This document shows, piece after piece, positions 46,913-58,449 of a DNA stretch of 64,000 nt. Positions within the stretch are counted from its first letter, which is position 1. Each line of letters starts with the position of its first letter. The DNA is from Dolomedes plantarius (lineage: Eukaryota > Arthropoda > Arachnida > Araneae > Dolomedidae): positions 220,893,281-220,957,280 of the forward strand of contig OU015493.1 of the NCBI GenBank assembly GCA_907164885.2, read 5' to 3'. The position numbers and the translations under genes were made by a program. The notes below the pieces were generated by a model. That model saw nothing but the letters and a program-made list of their open reading frames with translations, was not told where the DNA came from and ran no database searches.

Positions 46913-49036
46913 ATGGGTGTTGTAGAACAAAATCCTGCTGGAAATTTTCCTCGGGTAATTATGGTTCAGCAAATTGCGCCATTCGAAGCCACCTTCAATG
47001 GCGGCCCCTCAAGCCAATTCCTAAAGAAAATTGAGCATTACTTTCAGCAACAATGCACCCCAGAGGGGGATAAACTTAAAATTGCTCTAGCCGCTTTAAG
47101 AGGTAGTGCATTTCAGTGGTACACATGCATGCAAAGCAGTAATCTGATTTTTGACTATTTGTCATTCAAGCAACAGTTTCTTAGTGTTTTTCCAAAGACC
47201 TTTAATCAAAGTGAAATTGAAGCGGAAATTTATTCGCTAAGGCAACGTGAAGGTCAGTCTGCGTTAGATTTTGCTACGGAAAAGATTTCCAAGTGTGAGG
47301 AATATTTAGAAGGGGTGACGGAAGCGATTATCTTAAAAATAGTTATCCAACGTTTGAAGCCACGTGTTCAAGATTTTTTAGATAATCAAACAATTACAAG
47401 CAAGGTTACCCTCCTTCAAGCTTTAGCTAAACATGACAATAGGCATTTCTTCGCTACCCCGTACCGTCATTCAGGTACGAGAAGTTTTATACAGCCGCGC
47501 CAAAATTTTTCGCGAGTTTCAAACCAGCAGCGTAAGCAGTACCGCAGCCAAAATAATAGAAGCGCACGGCGTTATAATGAAATTAGTGCACTTAAAGTAA
47601 ATAATATGGAAGCACCTTACTTGCACTGGCAAGTTGATTCACATGATATGGTTCAACCTGTTGAAACTGTGTGGTCAAATGTATTATTTTGTCCGAGTAG
47701 TAATCATTATTTTGAGAATAGTGAAAGTCAGGGTATTTTTGTGGCTTATAAAGAAAGTGAGTCTAGCTGGAATAATGCGGTAATTCCAGTACAAATTTCT
47801 GAAAATAGTGCCGATACTAATGCTAGTGGTTTAGAAAATAAATCATCTGACACTTCTATTAATGCTATACCTGATATTATTGATGCTATACCTGATATTT
47901 TAGATGATATTCACACATCTGTTAATGAAGGAAATTTAGATGACGAAGTATGCGTTACGGAAGTTAGTGAATACTTATTAGTTGACGACAATAAAAATTC
48001 TTTAAACGATAGTAGGAACTCGCTAGGTAATGATGATATTATTTCAAGTTTCCATCCGAATGAGGATGCTGTAGGCCAGGTTGATAATATGGTTTTAAAT
48101 AAAGTACATGAAAACCATACTGAGAGTCAGGATGAAAAGTTGACACAGAGTTATACTGTAAGTAGTTTAGCTGATGCTTCGGAAGTTATAGACGCAGGTT
48201 GCATTAAAACGCACCAGTACGAAAAGCTTAATCTTCCTAAAACTGAAGCAGTGTTAAAGAATTTAAATGATAACGATTCTGATATCGCAAGTTTCAAAGA
48301 GACTTTTTCGTCAAAAGAGGATAAAACTAAAGTTAAGGGGGATAAAAAACGTGAAAAAGCGCCTTCAGGTTCCAGCATTAAAACTGCTAATACTGAAGTA
48401 ATTAAGGCGGTAAACAAGAAGTCGTATAAGCACAAATACCAAAAACAGAGTCAGTTTGTTGAAAAACATGACACAAGTAGAGAGATAAAGCCAGTAACTA
48501 AACACGTTGGTGCGGCGTATAAATTGGACAAAATAGAATCTGCATTAAAATCTAATACCGATACAAGCAAAAGTACGAAGAAAGGTAAAGTGTGCACTAC
48601 AAAAACTCCATCAAAGGATGAATGCGTCTCTGATAAGGTACACAAGGTTATCAAAAGGAAGAATGACAATTTTAAAGTTCCTTTGCATAAGTACAGGAAA
48701 CGGAAGATTTCTGCCGCCCAGCAAGGTTGGCCTCCTCCCAAGAGACCTCCTGTCCATCGTCAAGCCGGACCAGCGCCTCAGGACCTACGACCTGCTGCAC
48801 GAAGGATGCCCACACGGTCAACGAACCCCTTTACTAGGACTGCGACCAGCAAGAGAGGTTCCACGGATTGGACAGACTGGTGCAAGGAAGTTGCTGCATT
48901 CAATCAGTTGCTTATTGCTGTAAAAGCCAATTATATGTGCAACGAATTCAATAAACATTGTTTCATGTATAAACTGTGTTTGCTTAAAATTCAAATAGAG
49001 TGCCACTTCAAATTATATACACCCAAGTCTGGGTAG
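46913..49036 (+). CDS. Gag-like structural protein, intact, 707 aa
   Basis: The frame opens at an ATG and is uninterrupted. Residues about 23-170 look like a Ty3/Gypsy-type capsid: FNGGPSSQFLKKIEHYF, ALRGSAFQWY, FKQQFLSVFP, IYSLRQREGQSALDFA and VIQRLKPRVQDFL, which in Gag forms the particle shell. Residues 183-221 are Arg/Gln/Asn-rich, like a nucleocapsid, but no CCHC zinc knuckle exists. Residues about 290-430 are acidic, with a small repeat (DAIPDI twice). Residues about 440-590 are lysine-rich. Residues about 600-665 are Pro/Arg-rich and GC-rich, unlike the rest. The last ~42 residues are encoded by the 3' LTR. Gag proteins are usually followed by pol; here none is. It may be a non-autonomous element packaged by relatives. 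Confidence 0.85.
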   Translation: MGVVEQNPAGNFPRVIMVQQIAPFEATFNGGPSSQFLKKIEHYFQQQCTPEGDKLKIALAALRGSAFQWYTCMQSSNLIFDYLSFKQQFLSVFPKTFNQSEIEAEIYSLRQREGQSALDFATEKISKCEEYLEGVTEAIILKIVIQRLKPRVQDFLDNQTITSKVTLLQALAKHDNRHFFATPYRHSGTRSFIQPRQNFSRVSNQQRKQYRSQNNRSARRYNEISALKVNNMEAPYLHWQVDSHDMVQPVETVWSNVLFCPSSNHYFENSESQGIFVAYKESESSWNNAVIPVQISENSADTNASGLENKSSDTSINAIPDIIDAIPDILDDIHTSVNEGNLDDEVCVTEVSEYLLVDDNKNSLNDSRNSLGNDDIISSFHPNEDAVGQVDNMVLNKVHENHTESQDEKLTQSYTVSSLADASEVIDAGCIKTHQYEKLNLPKTEAVLKNLNDNDSDIASFKETFSSKEDKTKVKGDKKREKAPSGSSIKTANTEVIKAVNKKSYKHKYQKQSQFVEKHDTSREIKPVTKHVGAAYKLDKIESALKSNTDTSKSTKKGKVCTTKTPSKDECVSDKVHKVIKRKNDNFKVPLHKYRKRKISAAQQGWPPPKRPPVHRQAGPAPQDLRPAARRMPTRSTNPFTRTATSKRGSTDWTDWCKEVAAFNQLLIAVKANYMCNEFNKHCFMYKLCLLKIQIECHFKLYTPKSG

Positions 49037-49057
49037 AAGTGAGCATAGAATCTCTAT
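48909..49057 (+). repeat. Truncated 3' LTR
   Basis: Matches 46,628-46,776 with one difference (TTAAAATTC against TTCAAATTC). It holds AATAAA but no promoter part. The gag frame ends inside it. Confidence 0.88.
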
Positions 49058-52000
49058 ACCTGTCAAAACCACGGTGATCATACAAGCTATGGTTGTACAA
49101 AGAACCCGCATATTAAGAATTTGAAAAAAACAAAATAAGTAACATTTTCAAAGAAAATTCTTAAATTTTCTTACAGGTAGCATTTTGAATACAGAATTCC
49201 TGTTCATGAAGGATGTCATATTTTTAAAAAAGTTTACATTTTCTTCTTTTTCAATCTGAAGATATGGTGATTAATAAATTAAATAGAAAGCAGTTTTCCA
49301 ATATGTAGTTTTGCTATATCTCTCCGTAGGTAACTCGATGATACTGAGTTTATTGTGGAACCCTTAGTTTCTGCTTTACATGTGAAAACCACGGTTAGCA
49401 AACAAGATATGGTTTCACAAAGAACCCGCATATTAAGATTTTGAGAAAAACAAAATAAGTAACATTTTCAAAGAAAATTCTTAAATTTTCATACAGATAG
49501 AATTTTGCATACAGAATTCCTGTACATGAAAGATGTAAAATTAAAAAATCACTTACATTTTCCTTGTTTTGAATCTGAAGATATGGAGATTAACAGATTA
49601 AATACAAAAAATTTTTAAAATATGGAATTTTGCTATATCTCTCCACAGGTAACTCGACGATACTGAGTTTATTGTGGAACCCATAGGTTGCAACTAACCT
49701 GTTAAAACCACGGTTAGCACACAAGCTATGGGTGCACCAATAACCCGCATATTAATATTTTGAGAAAATAAAACAAGTAACATTTTCAAAGAAAATTCTT
49801 AAATTTTCATACAGATAGAATTTTGCATACAGAATTCCTGTACATGAAGGATGAAAAATTAAAAAAAAACTTACATTTACCTCGTTGTGAATCTGAAGAT
49901 ATGGTAATTAACGAATTAAGTAGAAACAGTTTTTCAATATTTAATTTTGCTATATCTCTCCGGAAGTAACTCGACAATACTGAGTTTATTGTGTAACCCT
50001 TAGGTTCTGCCTAACCTGTCAAAAACCACGGTGAGCAGACAAGCTATGGATGCACAAAGAACTCTCATATTAAGATTTTGAGAAAATAAAACAAGTAACA
50101 TTTTCAAAGAAAATTCTTCAAATTTCATACAATGAGAATTCTGAATACATAATTCAGGTATAGAATTTTGAATACAGAATTCATGTACATGAAGAATGTA
50201 AAATTTTTAAAAAAGCTTACATTTTCTTCGTTTTCAATCTGAAGATATCGTGATTAACAAATTAAATATTAATAGTTTTCAAATATGTAGTTTTGCTATA
50301 TCTCTCCGCAGGTAACTCGACGATACTGAGTTTATTGTGGAACCCTTAGGTTCTGCTTTACATGTGAAAACCACGGTGAGCAAACAAGCTATGGGTGCAC
50401 AAAAAACCCGCATATTAAGATTTTTAGAAAAACATAATAAGTAACATTTTCAAAGAAAATCTTAAATTTTCATACAGATAGAATTTTTGAATACAGAATT
50501 CATGTACATGAAGGATGTAAAATTAAAAAATCACTTATATTTACCTCGTTTTGAATCTGAAGATTTGGTGATTAACAAATTAAATAGAAAGCAGTTTTCC
50601 AATATGGAATTTTGCTATATCTCTCCGCAAGTAACTCGAAGATACTGAGTTCATTGTGTAACCCATAGGTTCGGTCCTACCTGTCAAAACCACGGTGAGC
50701 ACACAAGCTATGGGTGCACAAAGAACCCGCATATTAAGATTTTGAGAAAATAAAACAATTAACATTTTCAAAGAAAATTCTTAAATTTTCATACACATAG
50801 AATTTTGTATACAGAATTCTTGTACATGAAGGATGTAAAATTATAAAAAAAGATAACATTTTAATCGTTTAGAATCTGAAGATATGGAGATTAACAGATT
50901 AAATGCAAAAATTTTTCCAATATGGATTTTGCTATATCTCACCACAGGTAACTGGACGATACTGAGTTTTTTGTGAAACCAATAGGTTGTACCTAACCTG
51001 TTAAAACCACGGTTAGCACACAAGCTACAGGTGCACAAAGAACCCGCATATTAAGATTTTAAGAAAAACAAAATAAGTAACCTTTTCAAAGAAAATTCTT
51101 AAATTTTCATACGGATAGAATTTTGCATACAGAATTCCTGTACATGAAGGATGTAAAACTAAAAAAAAAACTTACATTTACCTCGTTTTGAATCTGAAGA
51201 TATGGTGATTAACAGATTAAATACAAACAATTTTTCCAATATGGAATTTTGCTATATCTCTCCTTAACTAACTCGACGACACTGAGTTTATTGTGTAACC
51301 CATAGGTTCTGTCTTACCTGTCAAAACCACGGTGAGCACAAAAGCTATGGGTGCACAAAGAACCCGCATATTAAGATTTTAAGAAAATAAAACAATTAAC
51401 ATTTTCAAAGAAAATTCTTAAATTTTCATACAGATAGAATTTTGCTTACATAATTCCTGTACATGAAGAATTTAAAATTTAAAAAAAAAACTTACATTTA
51501 CCTCATTTTGAATCTGAAGATATGGTGATTAAAAAATTAACTAGAAAACAGTTTTCCTATATGGAATTTTGCTATATCTCTCCGCAAGTAACTCGACGAT
51601 ACTGAGTTTATTGTGTAACCCATAGGTTCTGTCTTACCTGTCAAAACCACGGTGATCACACAAGCTATAAGTAAGCAAGGAACTCTCATATTAAGATTTT
51701 TAGAAAAACAAAATAATTAACATTTTCAAAGAAAATTCTTAAATTTTCATACAGATAGAATTTTGAACACAGAATTCATGTACATGAAGGATGGAAAAAT
51801 TAAAAAAATCTTACATTGAAGGGTCGATCTATATAGACACGTCAAGGGAACCTAACGAGAACGGATCTGGCGGACGAGAAGTCGCAATCGTTACACGTCC
51901 GATTCTCGGACGATTCCCGTCCGAGAATTTGCGCCAACGATTCGGTGCCGGAAGTCGTTCACTGCTCGGGCGTCTCTCGCTCATGGCAGAAGGTAAAAAG

Positions 52001-52641
52001 AGGCTATTCAAAATATAATTTTCAAATTGTTCTCTATGTTTGATAAAAGAAAATTTATTTTTATAAAGTACATGACTATAGAAAACTGTTCACAATAATT
52101 TTTTATAAAAATTATTATAAATTTTTCTTAGCCGAGGCAACTGCTAAACGTTCCCTAGCAGATATTGGTTCCTTCCAGTTACTGTATTGCCTTTCAATGA
52201 GCGGGCTGATTTTGATCAGAAGTAATTCAAATGTTGATCTGCTCATTCTAAAGTATTAAAAAAACTTGCGACGTGACATTACTTGCTTATAGATTTTAAA
52301 TTTTCCACGTGTATCGCGGAACTTCCATGCTGGATGGAAGTTCCGCGAAACAAGTAGAATGAACGTGCGAAACTTCCGTGCACACTGAATCTTCTGTTTA
52401 TTCTATTGCACTCTCCACTTTCTTTTCTATGAGTACTCTCCTCTTCCACCGCCTCTAACGAAAGGGTGATAATGACTATATATTCAACTGAAAAATGAAA
52501 CCGCGCCATGGCGACTTGTTGACCGGCTCCGTTTAGTACGGTCGTTTCTCGCGAGCTCTTGCTTAGTCTACGCTTTCCACGTACTTTCTTTATCGGTCCT
52601 AAAATAAAGCCTGTGACCTTGCGGGGAATTTTTTCTTGCGC

Positions 52642-54429
52642 ATGAGTGACGGGCCTATTCTAGTGACGGCTTCATCTATTGCTAGTGAAATCTCACGCCA
52701 CCCTGTTACTACCTACGACTTGGATACGGACTTCGACACGGACAGAACCATGAATGCAGAAATAACGGCTACGAACTTTTATAGAGATACGACCCTTGAA
52801 GTGATAAGATACATCAAAGGCAAATGTGCAACATCCTCCTTCGCCGAACACTCTGAACTGGCTGAAAGAATCTGCCTTGTCCTGCAAGATGTATTAGATG
52901 GATACTCTGATGAAACGGCTCCGGAATTCGACAATGCTGATCTGCAAATCCAAGGTATGTGGAAATTTATTACCGACATCAAACGTGATTGCAGTACCCA
53001 TAATGTATTAAGGCTAGGAAAGTTTATGGAAATGTTTAATATGCTACCAAAATACAAAAAAAGGACTAGGAACTCTAGCTGCTCCGATAACGAGAGCGTA
53101 AGCTTAAATAATGTAACTTCTAATGACAACGAAGGAATGATTTTAGCTAGGTCAGGCAAAAAGCAGAGGTCAAAGAAATTGGCCAAAACAGCGACTTCCG
53201 CGAATTCAGGTGAGGACCCAATAGAGACACATAACCGATATAGCGTTTTCTCGGTCGAAGAACCGATGGCGTCTGGGATAGAGTCAGCAGCGAATGAGGG
53301 AATCGATGACGAGGTCCCGGGTTCGAACCCAGCTTCGAGTCCCAGGGAGAGAAAGCCTAATCCTTTTTGGATACAAAAAGATCAAGCCACCGAATGGAGA
53401 AGGGTTGCCTTGGAAATTAACAAGTGGGTTAATTGTAAGCTACCCCTTCAGGATTCTGGGAAATTCATTAAAGTTTTTCCAAAAAGCAGCAACGATTTTA
53501 GAATTATTCAAGATAAATTGACTGAAAATAATGTTAAATTCTTTGCCGTGGTGCCTAGAGAACAGCGGCCTCTAAAGGTTCTTATTAAGGGAATCATCTC
53601 CGACATACCCGTTGAAGAGGTTAAAAGAGAACTAATTAGGGAAGGGTTTATGGTACAGAGAGTTTCGCAACTTAGACGTTTCAAGGATAAAACCAAACTT
53701 CCATATTTTCTTTGTAACTTGATCCCCACAGAAAAAACGAGGGAAATATATGAAATTAGTGAATTCTTAGGATTTTTAGTCAGAGTAGAAGCTTATAAAT
53801 TCAAAGGGGGGGCGAAGCAGTGCTACAACTGCCAAAATTTCCACCACAGCTCGGACAACTGCAAAATGGATGCGAGATGTCTAAAATGCGCTGAAAATCA
53901 CAAGACAAGCGAATGCTCTAGACCTCGCACCGAAAAAGCTATTTGTGCCAACTGTGGTGGAGATCACCCGGCAAATTACCAGGGCTGCACTCGTCGACCC
54001 AACTTTATCAAAAAACAAAAACTTAAAACCATCAGGGACTTAGGGAGAATAAATGTTGACAACGGAAGAACAATTCTTCAAACCCATTCAGGCAGCACCT
54101 TCAAACCAGTCGAAAATCAACCAACTAAATCTTATAGTGATATGCTTAAAGATAGCACTCAGGCTACCCCTAAAACCAAAATAATAGAAATTCCCACGGA
54201 AACCATAGACGCTAGGGCCCCTATTCAAATCCCTCAAAATACCGCCATCCCAAACCAAGACGCTATAATTCAGCTAGATGCCTATATAACTAAATTAAAA
54301 ACCATAGAACAACTATTAACTAATATCCAAAATTTACACCAAAACCTGCAACAGGGTGGGCTCAGTAAAATCTTGGGACTTAGTCTCCCGCTTTCTGCGG
54401 GTTCAGAGCAGGCGCCCTCTTCCCTTTAA
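52642..54429 (+). CDS. Jockey ORF1, nucleic-acid-binding Gag-like protein, 595 aa
   Basis: RNA-binding chaperone of the LINE ribonucleoprotein. The ATG at 52,642 opens a continuous frame. Residues about 250-385 carry the conserved block before the knuckles (PFWIQKDQATEWRRVALEI, RPLKVLIKGIISDIP, VEEVKRELIREGF), the PRE_C2HC-type region of X-element and Jockey proteins. Three zinc knuckles follow at about 394-450: C-x2-C-x4-H-x4-C, C-x2-C-x3-H-x4-C and C-x2-C-x3-H-x6-C, the last being the diagnostic CANCGGDHPANYQGC. The N-terminal half is Ser/Asn-rich and variable. It ends 27 bp before the first endonuclease motif of ORF2 in another frame. Unlike ORF2 it shows no damage. Confidence 0.93.
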   Translation: MSDGPILVTASSIASEISRHPVTTYDLDTDFDTDRTMNAEITATNFYRDTTLEVIRYIKGKCATSSFAEHSELAERICLVLQDVLDGYSDETAPEFDNADLQIQGMWKFITDIKRDCSTHNVLRLGKFMEMFNMLPKYKKRTRNSSCSDNESVSLNNVTSNDNEGMILARSGKKQRSKKLAKTATSANSGEDPIETHNRYSVFSVEEPMASGIESAANEGIDDEVPGSNPASSPRERKPNPFWIQKDQATEWRRVALEINKWVNCKLPLQDSGKFIKVFPKSSNDFRIIQDKLTENNVKFFAVVPREQRPLKVLIKGIISDIPVEEVKRELIREGFMVQRVSQLRRFKDKTKLPYFLCNLIPTEKTREIYEISEFLGFLVRVEAYKFKGGAKQCYNCQNFHHSSDNCKMDARCLKCAENHKTSECSRPRTEKAICANCGGDHPANYQGCTRRPNFIKKQKLKTIRDLGRINVDNGRTILQTHSGSTFKPVENQPTKSYSDMLKDSTQATPKTKIIEIPTETIDARAPIQIPQNTAIPNQDAIIQLDAYITKLKTIEQLLTNIQNLHQNLQQGGLSKILGLSLPLSAGSEQAPSSL

Positions 54430-57151
54430 TTCCCCGGTCTGCAGTCAGAATTCTGAGTTGGAACGCTGATGGGCTCCAAACCAAAATTGATGAGCTGAGG
54501 GACTTTCTTATAGATAATTCTGCTGATTTGATTCTTGTACAGGAGGTTAGGAACCGACATGCTAGGTATCTGAAGATACAAAACTATAATCTAATTTTCA
54601 CCCCCCGTCTGGATAGCAGCAATAATACCCTCCCGTACGGAGGTACAGCCATCTATGTCAAGCGCAACATTAACTTTAATCACATCCCTAGCCTAAACTT
54701 AAACATTCTCAAAAACACTATTGTAAAAATCTATCTCTCTCCTAACAACCCTCTCTACATCTGTAATATCTATCTCAGAGTGGCGTTCAATAACACTGTG
54801 ATATCAGATCTCCAAAATCTTTTTTCACTGGGAGAGCAAGTCATTCTGATGGGGGATTTTAATGCCCACCACCCCCGGTGGAATTGTGACTACAATAAAA
54901 ATTATATCTGCCGATTTGGCAGACAAATTAATGATTATTGTAACCACAACGGAATCGACATTGCTTTCCCACCTGCTCCCACTCGATTCGGACACTCTGG
55001 TTCGCTGTCTGTTATTGACTTCGCTCTTCTTAATAACATTAACTTTCCTTATGACATCAACACTATTAGCACTCTTTCCTCCGATCACAATCCCATACTC
55101 CTTAACTTACACAGTAACTCTAACCTTCCTTCTATCCTAACCCCTCACATTATTAATTGGAATGAATACACTAATATTATCTTTAACTCTCCTCCTCCCT
55201 TTAACAACATTAACAGTGCTGATGACATTGATAAAGCTGTTACCTCCATCACGGACCTAATAAATAACGCGCTTAGCTCTGCCAAGGCCCACATACCCCC
55301 TAATAATTATAATAAACTTCCCCTCTATATTAAAAATCTGATTAAAAATAGGAATAAAATTAGGAAAAACTTTCAGCGTACTGGCGACCCCTCAACCCTA
55401 GGAGAAATGCATAGGTTAAATTCTAAAATTAAAAGTGAAATTAAAAAGCATAAAGATATCAAATGGACGACGTATATCGAGTCACTAGCAGCAACTGATA
55501 ATAGCATCTGGAATTATATTAAACGAATTAAAAAACCTTTTACCCCTCTCCCCCCCCTTCAAATCCCCTTCTGGCATAATTACTAGTGACTCCGGCAAAA
55601 TTGAGGCCTTGGCAGATAACTAAGAAAACCAGTTCTCCCCCCATACTAGCATCTTTTGCCCCGAAACCATTGATAAAGTCGAAGACATTCTAAGAAAATT
55701 TTTAAACAACAGGCTCTCTAATGTTAATAACGACCCTATTATTCCGGCCACCCCGGCCGAAATAATAAACGCAATTAACTCCCTCCCCAATAAAAAGGCC
55801 CCCGGAATAGATAATATCACTAACTCAGCCATTAAAAATCTCCCCCTAAACTACGCTAATCACCTAACTGCCCTAACTAATAAAATCTTCGAGTATAATT
55901 ATTTCCCCTCCAGTTGGAAAACTGCCCTAATTGTCCCAATTAAAAAACCCCGTGAGGATCCGGCTGTCCTGAAAAACTACAGGCCTATTAGTCTGCTCTC
56001 CTCTCTGAGTAAACTGCTTGAACACATACTTTGCATTAGAATCAACAAGTTCTTGGATTAACACAACATAATCACCAACGCTCAATTCGGCTTTCGCGCC
56101 AAACACTCCACGACACATCAGCTGCTCCGAGTCACGGAATACATCCATGATGGATTCCGGGACCGGGCGCAAACAGGTGCCATTCTTTTCGACATCGAAA
56201 AAGCCTTTGACCGCGTCTGGCACAGCGCTTTAATTTACAAACTTATTAAATTTAAACTTCCCTCAGACATAATAAAACTTGTACACTCATACCTATCTAA
56301 TAGGTCCTTTAAAGTCCGCCACTCAAACATTACATCATCCACACGAAACATCAATGCGGGCGTCCCGCAGGGCTCAAAATTAGCCTCAGTGCTGTTTGAC
56401 ATATTTTTAAATGACATTCCTCACTCCACTCACACAACACTTGCACTTTTCGCGGAAGACACAGCTATACTCGCCAAAAATCGCAACATCAGATACATGC
56501 ACACATACCTACAAAGACACGTGAACATCTTAGAACGTTGGTTCGAAAGGTGGAGGATGAAACTTAATCCTGCCAAAACTAAAGCGATCTTCTTTAGCTT
56601 TAATAGAATTCCTCCTCCACCGATCAATGTATGTGGTCACTCGGTGCACTTCGAGAGGGAAGGCAAGTACCTGGGTGTTTTTCTAGACAGCCGACTCACC
56701 TTTAAAAATAATATCAGCTATGTAATTGGTAAATTTTTTTAATGCCCGCAGGGAACTCGCTCACCTCCTGTTCAGGAATCAAATGAGTATAGAAAATAAA
56801 TTATTACTCTATAAGACAGTCCTTCGCCCCATCCTACTCTACGCCGCCCCGGTTTGGGGCGCAGCAGCGGACACTCATATTCAAAGACTGCAGACTATCC
56901 AAAATAAAACTCTTCGTGGAATTTGTAAAGCCCCCTGGTTCCTCAGAAATAATATTATTCACAGCGAACTTGATATTGAACCCATCAGGCACTGTATTAG
57001 GCACCTGGCAACGAATTTATTTAATAATATCTACGAAACCAACAACGAGGAGCTTATCAATCTCCCGGATTATGATCCGAGAGAATTTCCTAGGCGCCCA
57101 AGGGCGACGCTTACTCTTCACCCTGGGCTAGTTCCCGCGGCGCGACAGTAG
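54423..57151 (+). pseudogene. Jockey ORF2, endonuclease and reverse transcriptase, broken
   Basis: APE-type endonuclease motifs: ILSWNADG, LILVQEVR, GDFNAHHPRW, LSSDHNPI (54,456-55,110). Reverse transcriptase motifs: KNYRPISLLSSLSKLLE, FDIEKAFDRVWH, GVPQGS, FAEDTAILA and KYLGVFLD, then a C-terminal Cys-less tail. Four lesions: an indel in a C8 run (55,550-55,557), TAA at 55,621-55,623, TAA at 56,059-56,061, and an indel in a T7 run (56,734-56,740). The catalytic FADD box reads FAED (GAA at 56,455-56,457), an additional loss of a key aspartate. There is no in-frame ATG before the endonuclease; it would need reinitiation or frameshifting from ORF1. It cannot move itself. Confidence 0.93.
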
Positions 57152-57672
57152 TTCTTCTCCTGCCGCCTTCTCCAGTGGTTCGCTCTCGCTCCCCCGCACG
57201 TTGTGATTCCGCTCCCGGCTATGCGTAGCTATCGGGTCCCGCTCTTTCCCCACTCGTCTCCGCGCGAAGGTGCCGTCTTGCCCTCCCTGACCTCTGCTTG
57301 GCTTTCCCCCATCGTACTAGTTGCTACTTAATATACTATTAACTCATACTTGCCCAGTTTTTAATATTAACCCCAGCTTATCCTTCATTAATTAATTTTT
57401 AACTCTAATTAATATTTAATCTTGATATATTAATTCAATACTTAATGTTTAAACTAAGTAATTAATTTTAATAATTAAACTTAACCAAGTTAATTTTAAC
57501 TATTAATCTTTTTTTATTTTCTTTTATTTTTCTCTTTTATTTTTCCTTAATTTTAATCTCTGTACTGCATCACGTGAGAACGGTAATAATGCTATTTTCC
57601 ACACAGATACCGAGGATAAGGAGCTTTGCTCCCAGGAGCCTCACAAGCTTTTTTATGTCTATGTCTATGTCT
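57152..57672 (+). other. Jockey 3' UTR and TGTCTA tail
   Basis: GC-rich just after ORF2, then TAATTTTAA-rich, then CACACAGATACCGAGGATAA and a tail of about three TGTCTA units ending at 57,672, where the target duplication begins. Confidence 0.8.
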
Positions 57673-58449
57673 AACCGCGCCAAGGCGTTAAAAATCTTTC
57701 ACAACTAAACACGTTCCCGATACGTTCTCTTCCCGTCTTTATATAAACATATTCATCCGGCGCTCGATCTCAGATCGTTCCCTTCGCGTACCTATATAAA
57801 TGGAACTTTACACCGTTTTCAATCTGAAGATATGATGATTAACAAATTAAATAGAAATCAGTTTTCCAATATGGAATTTTACTATATCTCTCCGCAGATA
57901 ACTCGACGATAGTGAGTTTATTGTGGAACGCATAGGTTCTGCATTACCTGTCAAAACCACGGTGAGCACACAAGCTATGGGTGCACAAAGAACCCTCATA
58001 TTAAGATTATGAGAAAAACAAAATAAGTAACATTTTCAAAGAAAATTCTTCAATTTTCATACGGATAGAATTTTGAATACAGAATTCATGTACATGAAGG
58101 ATTTAAAATTTTTAAAAAAGCTTACATTTTCTTCGTTTAGAATCTGAAGATATGGTGATTAAGAAATTAAATAGAAAACAGTTTTCCAATATGTAGTTTT
58201 GCTATATCTCTCCACAGGTAACTCGACGATACTGACTTTATGGTGGAACCTTTAGTTTCTGCTTTACATGTCAAAACCAGGGTGAGCGCACAAGCAATGG
58301 GTGCACAAAGAACCCGCATATTAAGATTTTGAGAAACACAAAATAGGTTACATTTTCAAAGAAAATTTTTCAATTTTCATAGAGATAGAATTTTGAACAC
58401 AGAATTCATGTACATGAATGATGTAAAAATTTAAAAAATCTTACATTGA

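Larger units (their letters stand above)
46339..49057 (+). mobile_element. LTR retroelement carrying only gag, 2.7 kb
   Basis: Inserted in a satellite monomer with a 5-bp target duplication ACCTG (46,334-46,338 and 49,058-49,062). It has a 438-bp 5' LTR, a primer-binding site, one gag-like frame and a 149-bp partial 3' LTR. No protease, reverse transcriptase, RNase H or integrase is present. The 3' LTR lacks its first ~290 bp, and the sequence before it does not match the 5' LTR, so a deletion joined internal sequence to the distal LTR. The shared 149 bp differ at one position by eye, so the element is young. Confidence 0.9.
52514..57672 (+). mobile_element. Jockey-clade non-LTR retrotransposon, full length, 5.16 kb
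   Basis: A near-perfect 15-bp target duplication AACCGCGCCATGGCG (52,499-52,513; AACCGCGCCAAGGCG at 57,673-57,687) shows both ends. It has a 128-bp 5' UTR, ORF1 with three CCHC knuckles, and ORF2 with APE endonuclease and reverse transcriptase but no RNase H, the Jockey arrangement. The 3' end is a short TGTCTA repeat, not poly(A). The GC content is well above that of the surrounding satellite. ORF2 has decayed while ORF1 is open. Confidence 0.93.
51820..57808. mobile_element. ~820-bp MITE in satellite, copy E, split by LINE
   Basis: Left part 51,820-52,513, right part 57,673-57,808, separated by the Jockey element. Its internal hairpin GTTCCGCGAAAC / GTATCGCGGAAC (52,310-52,351) is well kept. 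The target duplication of the LINE is made of this element's sequence. Confidence 0.85.

Noticed and set aside
48151..48741. Minus-strand and alternative-frame ORFs overlapping the Gag-like gene
   Set aside because: Shadows of the long plus-strand frame.
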